Assembly (NCBI RefSeq): GCF_003287275.1
Contig: NZ_QEVW01000017.1
Location: 1 to 64,000, forward strand
From: Paenibacillus taichungensis
GTDB lineage: Bacteria; Bacillota; Bacilli; Paenibacillales; Paenibacillaceae
Reading direction: 5' to 3'
DNA length: 64,000 bases
The position numbers were made by a program, and so were the translations under genes. The notes below the pieces were generated by a model. The model was given only the letters and a program-made list of their open reading frames with translations. It was not told the DNA's origin and did no database searches. Shown one piece after another: positions 35,401 through 42,259 of this stretch (positions within the stretch are counted from its first letter, which is position 1; each line of letters opens with the position of its first letter).

Positions 35401-36218
35401 TTCTGATCTTGCTGTGCTTGTAAATAAGCTTTCTCGACTTCCAGTTTCTCTTCCAAATCACTGGAGACATCCTTGAACACACTGGCAATCTGACCAATCT
35501 CATCGGTAGATTTCACCTGTATGCGGCGAATGGTTCGATAACGGCCTTTGCCAAAGCTGGTGATCATCATGGATACGGTATTCAACCCACGTGTAATACT
35601 TGGCAGTACCCACATAATGACACCCAACGCGAGTAGCAATCCGGCAATCATGATGGCTACTGTAATCTGTACCGCGCGCATATAGGCTGCGTTCGCATCT
35701 TTAATCTCGGTATCTATCTCCTGGTCCTGGTAACGGGATAGGGCATTCAGGCTGTCTACAGCTTCCTTCTGCACTGCTAAACCGGTTGAATTCCGGTAGT
35801 TATTGGCATCCTCTGCCCGACTCTGAGACATAAAACTGACCTGTTTTGCGGCATAATCATTGTAGGCTTCCCAAGCCGTATTCACACGATCTACCAGTTG
35901 ATGCTCTGGTGCGCTGTCCGCCCGATTTCGCACTTCTTCAAGGTAACGTTCGCCCTTTTCCTGCATTTCCTTCAGATCACCATCTGCGGCACTAATCGAA
36001 TTATTGGGATTCAGCAACAAGTTAGCGAGCACTTTGGCTATATCATTGACCTCTCCACGTGCAGCAGAAGTATATCTGACTTTGAGGTATCGTTCCTGAT
36101 ACATCTGATCGATCTGTTGATTGCTGCTATTCAGCCGTTCGTAACTCACAAACGTAAGTACAATCATGATGGCCATCAGAGCGGTAAAGCCAATCAGCAG
36201 TTTATTTCTGATCTTCAT
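32499..36218 (-). CDS. rsbK: large membrane hybrid kinase, RsbK-like, with three receivers
   Basis: 1,239 residues. Two membrane helices (about 6-26 and 183-205) flank a helical CHASE3-like sensor; then HAMP (~206-260), GAF (~285-430), a long coiled coil (~435-540), HisKA with H551 in NMSHELRTPLNS, HATPase (to ~780), and three receivers with phosphoacceptors D901, D1023 and D1170. B. cereus RsbK has the CHASE3-GAF-kinase-receiver plan and drives SigB through RsbY; three receivers are an expansion. Glutamate/Gln-rich coils could be methylation targets of the CheR-like neighbour. Its start overlaps the phosphatase gene by 4 bp. Confidence 0.85.
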   Translation of the reverse strand: MKIRNKLLIGFTALMAIMIVLTFVSYERLNSSNQQIDQMYQERYLKVRYTSAARGEVNDIAKVLANLLLNPNNSISAADGDLKEMQEKGERYLEEVRNRADSAPEHQLVDRVNTAWEAYNDYAAKQVSFMSQSRAEDANNYRNSTGLAVQKEAVDSLNALSRYQDQEIDTEIKDANAAYMRAVQITVAIMIAGLLLALGVIMWVLPSITRGLNTVSMMITSFGKGRYRTIRRIQVKSTDEIGQIASVFKDVSSDLEEKLEVEKAYLQAQQDQNWMSSNIARVPELLRGIGSIRQISQMFISEFTPVLGAQLGVVYLIDEEKHPDELRRYGAYAFEENEDVGKEVYRIGEGLIGQAALDMTPIILEKTPEDYVNIGSATGSSRASGVMIYPVVFEDELIGVVELASFEGFTNLHTQLFSQLIMNLGVILNNVRRRLRVEELLRESQALTEELQVQSEELQTQQEELRRSNENLEEQTGALKRSEELLQRQQEELEHFNTELIAKTRALEEQVREVEEKNDEIEKTKTQLEQQAMQLSMTSKYKSEFLANMSHELRTPLNSLLILSQLLSENKDGNLSVKQQEYAQTIYMSGADLLKMIDEILDLSKVDAGKMDINYETVRMEELTSFVQQNFGPMANKKELNLNIEFDSNLPEWVYTDSHRVKQILRNLLSNAFKFTNRGSVSLIGRKMKTEELPGYLNTNQEYVGFTVKDTGIGIPSDKTDLIFEAFQQVDGTTSRKYGGTGLGLSISRELARLLGGAIQVESSEGVGSCFTLFLPDNHEAEVQVDDAAREAAASSEVEKSGRDSRTMRSGRQTVLTPDPESSSFLELPQSDSPVPVQLEDDQENLVEGDKILLIIEDDVNFAHILMDMARGRGFKAIVALQGDKGLEMARQYLPDAIILDIQLPVMDGWAILGELKSSSATRHIPVHVISVIDDMKQGLMMGAIAYLKKPSSKDSLDKAFSHIESYTENQLKRLLIVEDDEIQRKAIIELIGHDDVAITAVSTGSEALNELHSQRYDCMVLDLMLTDMTGFELLDQIRDDQYLNDLPIIIYTGKELDSKEEMKLRKYAESIIIKDVKSPERLLDETTLFLHRVEANLPEDKRRILQKLHNKETLFEGKKILLVDDDIRNVFALSSVLEGYRMDVTFAENGREALEILDKNPEIDLVLMDMMMPEMDGYEAMTRIRQIPKFEKLPIIALTAKAMKDDRGKCIEAGASDYVKKPIQTDQLLSLMRVWLYS

Positions 36219-37384
36219 TCAGCTTCGACCCCTTTATTTAAGGTAATCCACACCAAACATTTATCATCATCCCGCTCCTGTGGAATTTCATCATCAAAGA
36301 ACAAAGCCTGCATGGCCGCTTCATCCCATTGGTGGGAACCCGCCAGTTTTTCCTTCAGAAACGCCTGCTGCGTTTCCTGATCGCCCTGAACGGCTTCTGT
36401 TAGCCCATCCGTATAAAGTGCAATGTGCCCATCGCCTTCGTAGTGAATGGTCTGTGGTTCAATATCCATCTTGTCGAACAAGCCTACAGGACAGCAGACG
36501 CTGTCAAACGTTGTCACACTTCCGTCGTGACGGAAAAAGAGTGCTGGCGGATGGCCTGCATTAACATAATCAATCCGCTTCATTCGTGTATCTACGACCA
36601 AATATATCGCTGTAAAATAGTACTGCACCAGCTGTTTCTCCAAATGCAACTGATTAAAGCGTCGATTCAGCTCCTGAATAACCTTCTCCGGGTCTACATA
36701 CGTTGTAACCGTATCTTTCAATACGGAAGCAATGAACATGGTAAATAGGGATGAAGATATCCCATGCCCCATCATATCCAGCAGCAGGACTCCATATCTG
36801 CCTTCACCAAGCGGGTACCATGAATACAAATCACCCGCAAGTTCAAACGAAGGTTTATATATGGCATTGACGTGAAACAACGGATCTTCAATAGCCGGAC
36901 TTAACACAGCATTCTGTACCATCGCCGCAAGTTTCAGCTCATCCTGAATCCGCTGATCACGCTCTTTATGCCAGTCCTTCTCCTGCTTCAGACGAAGCGC
37001 AAGACGGATTCTAGCCATCAGTTCGACTTTGTTAATGGGTTTGGTCACATAATCGGATGCCCCTGCATCCAGCGCCTCGGCCAATTTCTTGGAATCTCCG
37101 ATCGCGGTTACCATAATAATAGGTATATCCTTGAGATTTTCGAATTTTTGCACAATACTGCATGCTTCGATTCCATCCATCTCCGGCATCATCATATCTA
37201 GCAAAATCAGGTCAATATCCGACGGCTTGGGACGAAGTTCATTGTTTTCCTCACCAATCCCTAGGACTTCAAACATCTCCATAGCAGAACTTGCCGTTAC
37301 AATGTCACGATAATTTTCTTTTTTCAGAATTTCTCGAATGATAATGACATTCGTCGGATTGTCGTCAACAATAAGTATTCTCAT
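36215..37384 (-). CDS. rsbY: response-regulator PP2C phosphatase, RsbY-like
   Basis: 389 residues: receiver (1-~130, phosphoacceptor D63 in LLDMMMPEMDG), short coiled linker with ELKLAAMVQNAV, and a SpoIIE/RsbU-type PP2C domain (~170-385) with GDLYSWYPL, LLDMMGHGISSSLF and ALYTDGLTEA metal-binding motifs. When phosphorylated, such proteins dephosphorylate RsbV and so release SigB. It is the first gene of the sensor operon and overlaps the hybrid kinase (ATGA). AAGGAG lies upstream of the ATG. Confidence 0.88.
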   Translation of the reverse strand: MRILIVDDNPTNVIIIREILKKENYRDIVTASSAMEMFEVLGIGEENNELRPKPSDIDLILLDMMMPEMDGIEACSIVQKFENLKDIPIIMVTAIGDSKKLAEALDAGASDYVTKPINKVELMARIRLALRLKQEKDWHKERDQRIQDELKLAAMVQNAVLSPAIEDPLFHVNAIYKPSFELAGDLYSWYPLGEGRYGVLLLDMMGHGISSSLFTMFIASVLKDTVTTYVDPEKVIQELNRRFNQLHLEKQLVQYYFTAIYLVVDTRMKRIDYVNAGHPPALFFRHDGSVTTFDSVCCPVGLFDKMDIEPQTIHYEGDGHIALYTDGLTEAVQGDQETQQAFLKEKLAGSHQWDEAAMQALFFDDEIPQERDDDKCLVWITLNKGVEAE

Positions 37385-37612
37385 TTCTATCTCCTTATCT
37401 GTGGCGTCCGGGTTTGTCGATTCTTATCAGGTCGGATAACAACCTTAATTATACAAATTTCGCATACAACACAGCGGTAGACATAATAATTCCTAGTATA
37501 ACTATAATCGTATTATCACAAAACTTCTATCAGTAAATGGCACCATCGCAGGAGAATTCCCCCGCTTTGTTACCCTGTTTTTGCTGCGTTCTGATCCCGC
37601 TTCCAAACTTGC

Positions 37613-37662
37613 AAAAACATAGATAAGGAATGGGGATATCCCCATTCCTTATCTATGTTTTT
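37613..37662. terminator. 50-bp perfect palindrome, bidirectional terminator
   Basis: Both arms of 25 bases match exactly (centre at 37637/37638), with five A's at the left end and five T's at the right, so it can terminate on either strand. It lies between rsbY and the YflT gene. The rest of 37385-37774 holds no gene; a TATAAT on the minus strand near 37450 may be the -10 box of the rsbY operon, though no good -35 accompanies it. Confidence 0.85.
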
Positions 37663-37774
37663 GGTTAAGCATTCTGCGTCATTACCTGAAAGCTCTTCGA
37701 ATGATGCAAAATACTTAATTCTGAAGCTCGTCCATTCTCAGAAGGCTCCAGCTTACGTGTTTGTATCGGCTAAG

Positions 37775-38119
37775 CTATTCTTTCTTTTTGGCAATCACAA
37801 GTACTTTGCCTTTATCGAGTTCACTCTCGTAAAAATCTGCCTCAGCTTCGGTGAAGCCCATCGAAACAATTTTGGCCCGTAGTTCATCACCGCGGGAGCG
37901 GAACAGATTCGCCAAGGAATCAAATACGCCTTCTTCCTTGATGCCAATCTCTTTGGCATCTGCCGTATCGGCAATTCGATCTGTACGATCCTTTTCATGG
38001 GCTAGAACGAAGATATGATCAGCAAGGTACCCGGTAATCTGCAACTCTTTCACCGCTTCTACCGCTTGGACTCCGTTTTCTACCACTTTTGCATAAGCTT
38101 GCGCATTGGTTGAATTCAT
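37775..38119 (-). CDS. YflT-type general stress protein (heat-induced stress protein domain)
   Basis: 114 residues. The family pattern starts AYAKVVENGVQAVEAVKELQITGY and continues IFVLAHEKDRTDRIADTA and a C-terminal GKVLVIAKK strand. B. subtilis YflT is a SigB-dependent stress protein. The ATG at 38119 has GAGGAG about ten bases upstream; the in-frame GTG at 38128 overlaps that signal. A SigB-type promoter lies upstream. Confidence 0.87.
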   Translation of the reverse strand: MNSTNAQAYAKVVENGVQAVEAVKELQITGYLADHIFVLAHEKDRTDRIADTADAKEIGIKEEGVFDSLANLFRSRGDELRAKIVSMGFTEAEADFYESELDKGKVLVIAKKKE

Positions 38120-38167
38120 CGTTTCCACTCTCCTCTGATTGATCTTCTTTATCGAGCTACTTAGTAT

Positions 38168-38193
38168 ATAACCATACGATATCGGGTTGAAAC
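38168..38193 (-). promoter_or_regulatory. SigB promoter of the YflT-type gene
   Basis: On the minus strand there is GTTTCA (38188-38193), a 14-bp spacer and GGTTAT (38168-38173), the same -35 and spacing as for rsbV. It lies 20 bases after the neighbouring secreted-protein gene. Confidence 0.7.
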
Positions 38194-38212
38194 GTTTCTG
38201 GATTAACCAATC

Positions 38213-38755
38213 CTAGGAAACCGATTCATCAAAGAGGTCTATTCCTTCAATATGATTGGAGCCTGGCTTCATATATACCTTCAGCGCCTGACTTCCTCTA
38301 AGAAATACTTCTCCATCCTCTGCTACATAATACGGCTTGCCCAAAACATCTCGAATGGCCTCAATATTCATATCAATCCATTCCTGATTAAGCTTCAGAC
38401 GTTTCTCGGAAGCATCAATATGCACATAATTGACCAATCCTGTATCTTCGCAGAACCCAACCGTTACGTCTTTGAATTGGTACTCAGGGCAACCTAGATA
38501 TGGATCATGTTCTTTATGAACCGGTTGGCCTTTATTGGCTAAAATATCATCGACGCTGTCATCCAGAGAAATGTCATTCAGAGTCCGAAATTGCTGGACA
38601 GGTCCGGATCGATCAGCAGCCAGAATGATCTCTGGTGTCTCCTCTTCCACTACCGTCCATTGCATATCATGAGCAGCGGGTACCGCTGCCGGTTGAACGG
38701 AAAAGGGAGAAATTACGCTAAACATAACAAGCAGTAGTTTCATCATGATTCTCAC
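38213..38755 (-). CDS. secreted protein of unknown function
   Basis: 180 residues. A signal peptide (MRIMMKLLLVMFSVISPFSVQ) has a likely cut after the following Ala/Pro stretch. The mature part has two repeats of a small fold: LDDSVDDILANKGQPV...YQFKDVTVGFCED and MNIEAIRDVLGKPYYV...GSQALKVYMKP. This pattern resembles DUF4309/YjgB-like secreted proteins, but the family is not certain. GGGTGAGAATC precedes the ATG. It lies between two SigB-promoter genes on the same strand. Confidence 0.65.
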   Translation of the reverse strand: MRIMMKLLLVMFSVISPFSVQPAAVPAAHDMQWTVVEEETPEIILAADRSGPVQQFRTLNDISLDDSVDDILANKGQPVHKEHDPYLGCPEYQFKDVTVGFCEDTGLVNYVHIDASEKRLKLNQEWIDMNIEAIRDVLGKPYYVAEDGEVFLRGSQALKVYMKPGSNHIEGIDLFDESVS

Positions 38756-38812
38756 CCTTTCATTAGGTTCATCACCGCTCTGAAGACGTCTATTGATTAC
38801 AAAACGGTCATG

Positions 38813-39325
38813 CTATTTCCGCATACGTTGCCATACATTAGCGGCTACATCTACATATTTCAGCCAGCTTTTTCCGTTCTTGGCATCATCATGATATGTA
38901 GCTTCATAGGATTGCAGTGTCCGATCTGTCGGTGTAGCAGGCGGTGTTTGTACTACATTCGCTACTTCTGAATGTTTGCTCTGTTCAGTGCTGCTGCGTT
39001 TCGTCTGGAACTTGGCCATCAGAGTGGATGACACCTGCTTGGCTGCTTCCGTCACTTCGTTCAGCACTTCTCCCAGGTTTTGTACAGATTCCATAACGGG
39101 ATCAATTTGTTTCATTTTGTGCTGCACATCAACTGTAATATCATTGGCATGCCTTACCGTCTGTTTGACTTCATAACTAAGTTCATCAATGGTCTTCTGA
39201 ACTTCCTGCAGTGTCTGTGACACATTGTCGAGTGAACCCTGAGCGGACTTCAAGGTACGAATTAAAAAGAATACAAGCACTGCAAATGCAATTGCAATTA
39301 AAGCCACACTAATTTGATAGATCAT
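38813..39325 (-). CDS. DUF948 family membrane-anchored stress protein
   Basis: 170 residues: one N-terminal membrane helix (about 4-23), then long helices with LDNVSQTLQEVQKTIDELSYEVKQTVRHAND, as in the DUF948 family (B. subtilis YtxG, a SigB-dependent general stress protein), then a polar tail. YtxG and YtxH are encoded together in B. subtilis; here they are 12 kb apart. GAGG precedes the ATG, and a SigB-type promoter lies upstream. Confidence 0.85.
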   Translation of the reverse strand: MIYQISVALIAIAFAVLVFFLIRTLKSAQGSLDNVSQTLQEVQKTIDELSYEVKQTVRHANDITVDVQHKMKQIDPVMESVQNLGEVLNEVTEAAKQVSSTLMAKFQTKRSSTEQSKHSEVANVVQTPPATPTDRTLQSYEATYHDDAKNGKSWLKYVDVAANVWQRMRK

Positions 39326-39371
39326 AAAAGAACCTCACTTTCCAGTATAAATCGGTTTTGTTATTGCTTAG

Positions 39372-39397
39372 TTACCCGACCCATTCGGAGGCGAAAC
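39372..39397 (-). promoter_or_regulatory. SigB promoter of the DUF948 gene
   Basis: On the minus strand there is GTTTCG (39392-39397), a 14-bp spacer and GGGTAA (39372-39377). It is one of the two best SigB matches in the window. Confidence 0.75.
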
Positions 39398-39447
39398 AAA
39401 CAGGATATGAACTGTAAAAACAACCCCTCCTGGTAAAATATCGCAAT

Positions 39448-39473
39448 GTTTCAACCCGAAAGGCCTCGGTTAA
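39448..39473 (+). promoter_or_regulatory. SigB promoter of the DUF1328 gene
   Basis: GTTTCA (39448-39453), a 14-bp spacer and GGTTAA (39468-39473). It is divergent from, and about 50 bp from, the SigB promoter of the DUF948 gene. Confidence 0.75.
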
Positions 39474-39545
39474 AGAACAACTACACACGGCAGTGAGACG
39501 AACACTTCTCGCTACCAAAGTTCTATAAACGAAAGGATGATACCC

Positions 39546-39710
39546 ATGTTGAAATGGTCGGTACTATTTCTAATTATTGCTCTTGTTGCAGGTATTTTTG
39601 GATTCTTCGGAATTGTTGAGGCAGCTGCTTCGATTGCCAAAGTACTCTTCTTCATCTTTGTTGTATTGTTCGTCATCTCCCTGATTACGGGACGCAGCCG
39701 AATGCGATGA
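39546..39710 (+). CDS. DUF1328 (YtjA / UPF0391) small membrane protein
   Basis: 54 residues, two membrane helices. The family pattern is FLIIALVAGIFGFFG, then EAAASIAKVLFFIF and a terminal SLITGRSRMR. E. coli YtjA belongs here; the role is unknown but the family is often stress-linked. AAAGGATG lies six to eight bases before the ATG. It has its own SigB-type promoter and a terminator downstream. Confidence 0.88.
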   Translation: MLKWSVLFLIIALVAGIFGFFGIVEAAASIAKVLFFIFVVLFVISLITGRSRMR

Positions 39711-39747
39711 ATGGGACTTCCCAATTATGAACAGCATTCGATACATA

Positions 39748-39786
39748 CAAAAGCCTATCGCGCTTGCAAAAGCCGGTAGGCTTTTG
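39748..39786. terminator. terminator after the DUF1328 gene
   Basis: CAAAAGCCTA pairs with TAGGCTTTTG over a 19-base loop about 38 bases past the stop. The next ~200 bases hold nothing recognisable until the promoter of the secreted Thr-rich protein. Confidence 0.75.
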
Positions 39787-39987
39787 TGCGTTCATTAATC
39801 TCTTTTTTGCAACAATTCTTCCCCCTGCACATTACGACTTATCTCTATTATGTATTACGCTCCCTTCTGGTCTATTCCATCGCTTCTCCCCGATTACATC
39901 ATAAAAACAGGACCATTATGACATAGCCAACCCGGTTTTCTCCCACCGAAGTATGATATTTACAGGCTCTCCTTATACCCACATATG

Positions 39988-40029
39988 CTCCAGTTGACAC
40001 TGGAGAATCCAAGAAAATATTGTTATAAT
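39988..40029 (+). promoter_or_regulatory. extended -10 promoter with inverted repeat over the -35 region
   Basis: TGTTATAAT (40021-40029) is an extended -10 element. Upstream, CTCCAGT-TGAC-ACTGGAG (39988-40005) is a perfect 7+4+7 inverted repeat that covers the place of a -35 box. It looks like an operator or activator site controlling the Thr-rich secreted protein. Confidence 0.55.
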
Positions 40030-40109
40030 TTGTGATTCATAAGTAAGCTTGCTTGGTTACTTTTAACACAGGACAACAAACTACATACCTAACCGAGGAG
40101 GAAGAACAA

Positions 40110-40613
40110 ATGAAAAAAATCGTAAGTTTTGCTGCTGCTCTGACATTGATGGGTTCCATGGCCGCTGCCGCAGGTGCTGAGGAAGCGGTTACCGGAACGG
40201 TAGCTCCAGAAACGGGAACACAGGCAACCACAACAACGCCGGCTGTTGAAGTGAACAAACCTGCTGTAGACACTGTAGAAGGCACAGCTGAGACCGTAAC
40301 TGGCACAACAGTAGACACAACGGGTACTGAAGGTACTTCAACGACTACTGAAACAACAACTTCAACAAAGGATGACAAAATCTTTGATGAGCCTGTTGTG
40401 AAAGCAGGAGATGAGGTTCTGGTCCCTACGATGCTGCTTAACCTGCTGGAGCGCACATGGTTCTATGATGCACCTAACGGCAAACCAATCGGTGCACTGG
40501 GTTCCCAAGTCATTGATACGACAGGTGAAGTTGTAGATGGATTCGATGGTGGTCAATGGGTACAAGTATATACGTGGAAAGGTAAAGCTTGGATCCACGT
40601 TGCTATTCAATAG
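40110..40613 (+). CDS. secreted Thr-rich protein with SH3-like C-terminus
   Basis: 167 residues. A signal peptide ends at ...AAAAGAEEA; a linker of about 65 residues is almost only Thr, Val, Glu and Gly; the last ~70 residues (ERTWFYDAPNGKPIGALGSQ, GGQWVQVYTWKGKAWIHVAI) look like a bacterial SH3 fold that could bind the cell wall. No enzyme motif is seen. GAGGAGGAAG precedes the ATG at 40110. Confidence 0.7.
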   Translation: MKKIVSFAAALTLMGSMAAAAGAEEAVTGTVAPETGTQATTTTPAVEVNKPAVDTVEGTAETVTGTTVDTTGTEGTSTTTETTTSTKDDKIFDEPVVKAGDEVLVPTMLLNLLERTWFYDAPNGKPIGALGSQVIDTTGEVVDGFDGGQWVQVYTWKGKAWIHVAIQ

Positions 40614-40640
40614 TATCGTATAATCGTTCTAACGATAAGT

Positions 40641-40678
40641 AAAGAGGACAGCACGCAGGCAGCGGCTGTCCTCTTTTT
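40641..40678 (+). terminator. terminator after the Thr-rich protein gene
   Basis: AAAGAGGACAGC pairs with GCTGTCCTCTTT over a 12-base loop and is followed by T's. Confidence 0.85.
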
Positions 40679-40718
40679 CATTTCAAATGCGCTTATTTCC
40701 GGTTTGTCCCTCCCGATT

Positions 40719-41609
40719 TCAAGGGCTTCCCGTCGTGCCTTCTTCCATCTTCGGCTCCACATGCACATGTACATGCATAATATTATGTGAACGTTTCAAG
40801 CGCTCTTCAACCCGGTCACAGATCTGATGCCCCTCGATCAGGCTCAGTCTTCCATCCACCTCAATAACCACGTCTACCAGTACATGACTGCCGTGCACAC
40901 GTGCTTTCACGTCCTTGATCATTTCTACACCAGGAACTCGCGCCACAGATGATCTTAGGTCTGTGAGTTCTTTCTGATCAAATCCGTCTGTCAGACGATG
41001 TGTTGAATCACGGAAAATCTCCCAAGCTGTCTTACAAATCAACAGACCTACAGCAATTGCAGCTACTTTGTCCAACCAAGGAAGTCCAAATTGGGCACCA
41101 ATGATTCCGACCGCAGCCCCTATGCTGACCCAAGCATCCGAACGATTATCTTTGGCCGCAGCCATCAGAGCCTGACTGTTAATTTGTTTGGCAAGACGAT
41201 GGTTGTAACGGTATACGCCCAGCATTACAAGCGCACAGACAACGGCAACTGCTGCTGACCAAAGGTTTGGTGCTACAAAGTTCCCTTCATACCAGGAACG
41301 AACCGCTTCAACCAATACCTGCAGGCCAACCATGGCCATAATAAATGAAGCAATTAGGGCTGCGACCGTTTCCGCTCTAAAGTGACCATATGCATGATCG
41401 GAATCAGGTGGCTTCTGGGATATGCGAAGTCCAATCAATACAGCAACAGACGCAACTATATCTGTAAGGTTATTAAAACCATCCGCCAGCAAAGCGCTGG
41501 AAGCAAACAAATATCCGCAGATCAATTTAAAAGCAGACAAGACCAGGTAGGCCACAATACTGACCCAAGCTCCGCGCTCTCCTTTGCGTATTTCTTCGTA
41601 GGCGTTCAA
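40719..41609 (-). CDS. cation diffusion facilitator, Mn-type (MneP/MntE-like)
   Basis: About 296 residues with six membrane helices and a C-terminal cytosolic domain with HVHVHVEP. Residues are numbered from the GTG at 41621. The transport site reads N50xxxD54 (ADGFNNLTD) in helix 2 and D158xxxD162 (KDNRSD) in helix 5: an N-D-D-D site as in manganese exporters (S. pneumoniae MntE, B. subtilis MneP), not the His/Asp site of zinc exporters. It should export Mn2+. The GTG at 41621 overlaps the AAAGGAG signal, so the TTG four codons on (41609) is a likelier start. Confidence 0.85.
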   Translation of the reverse strand: MNAYEEIRKGERGAWVSIVAYLVLSAFKLICGYLFASSALLADGFNNLTDIVASVAVLIGLRISQKPPDSDHAYGHFRAETVAALIASFIMAMVGLQVLVEAVRSWYEGNFVAPNLWSAAVAVVCALVMLGVYRYNHRLAKQINSQALMAAAKDNRSDAWVSIGAAVGIIGAQFGLPWLDKVAAIAVGLLICKTAWEIFRDSTHRLTDGFDQKELTDLRSSVARVPGVEMIKDVKARVHGSHVLVDVVIEVDGRLSLIEGHQICDRVEERLKRSHNIMHVHVHVEPKMEEGTTGSP

Positions 41610-41901
41610 ACCGGGCGACACTCCTTTAACGTTTCGTATTACGGTTGTTCCATGTTACCAAATGCGTACTGTGTGGGTCTACAGAAACAGTGTTGCTAAG
41701 CTGCATTGCTGTAGGGAAGCCGAAACAAAGTTGCCAGACCGCAGGGCTGTAGGTGAAGAGAAAAAATGTTGGCCCAGTCAAAAAAGTGAAGGTTTTCAGC
41801 ATTTTATCAGGTTGCCCTTGTGGGGCTTTTGTAAAACGTATAAAATGAGTACATCCCGTCCAATTTGGACGGCTTACTGTAAGACCGGGAGGGAAATAAC
41901 G

Positions 41902-42090
41902 ATGAGCGATAATAACGAACCGAAAAAGATCAGTTTGCAGGATGCTATACGCCAGAAACTGGCACAGAAGAAAGAACAGGCAAACACGGGTAACCAATCC
42001 AGTGCCTATTTTGAAGGCGGCCCTAAAGCAATGAAGAGCCAAAACAACAAAAAGCCTAACAATCAGCGCCGCCGTACTGGCGGATCCTAG
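41902..42090 (+). CDS. small hydrophilic protein
   Basis: 62 residues, highly polar and basic, rich in Gln, Lys and Asn, ending in QRRRTGGS. It is likely disordered apart from a short helix (LQDAIRQKLAQKKEQ). The family is not recognised. GGGAGGG lies six bases before the ATG at 41902. It converges on the ABC-F gene and shares its terminator. Confidence 0.6.
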   Translation: MSDNNEPKKISLQDAIRQKLAQKKEQANTGNQSSAYFEGGPKAMKSQNNKKPNNQRRRTGGS

Positions 42091-42148
42091 ACCGCAAAAA
42101 GCTCTTGTATGAGCTGATTCTATGGCTACAGGATCGCCATGTATGACC

Positions 42149-42195
42149 AAAAAAAAGAACCGCAAGCTCTCCAGAGGAGGCTTGTGGTTCTTTTT
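42149..42195. terminator. bidirectional terminator between the small protein and ABC-F genes
   Basis: AAAGAACCGCAAGC pairs with GCTTGTGGTTCTTT (one G-U), with a small inner stem, an A-run on the left and T's on the right. Confidence 0.85.
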
Positions 42196-42259
42196 ATCTT
42201 TTATAGAAACGTATAGTTAACCAGGTTAACCATACTCAATGTAGACAGATGAGCTTATC

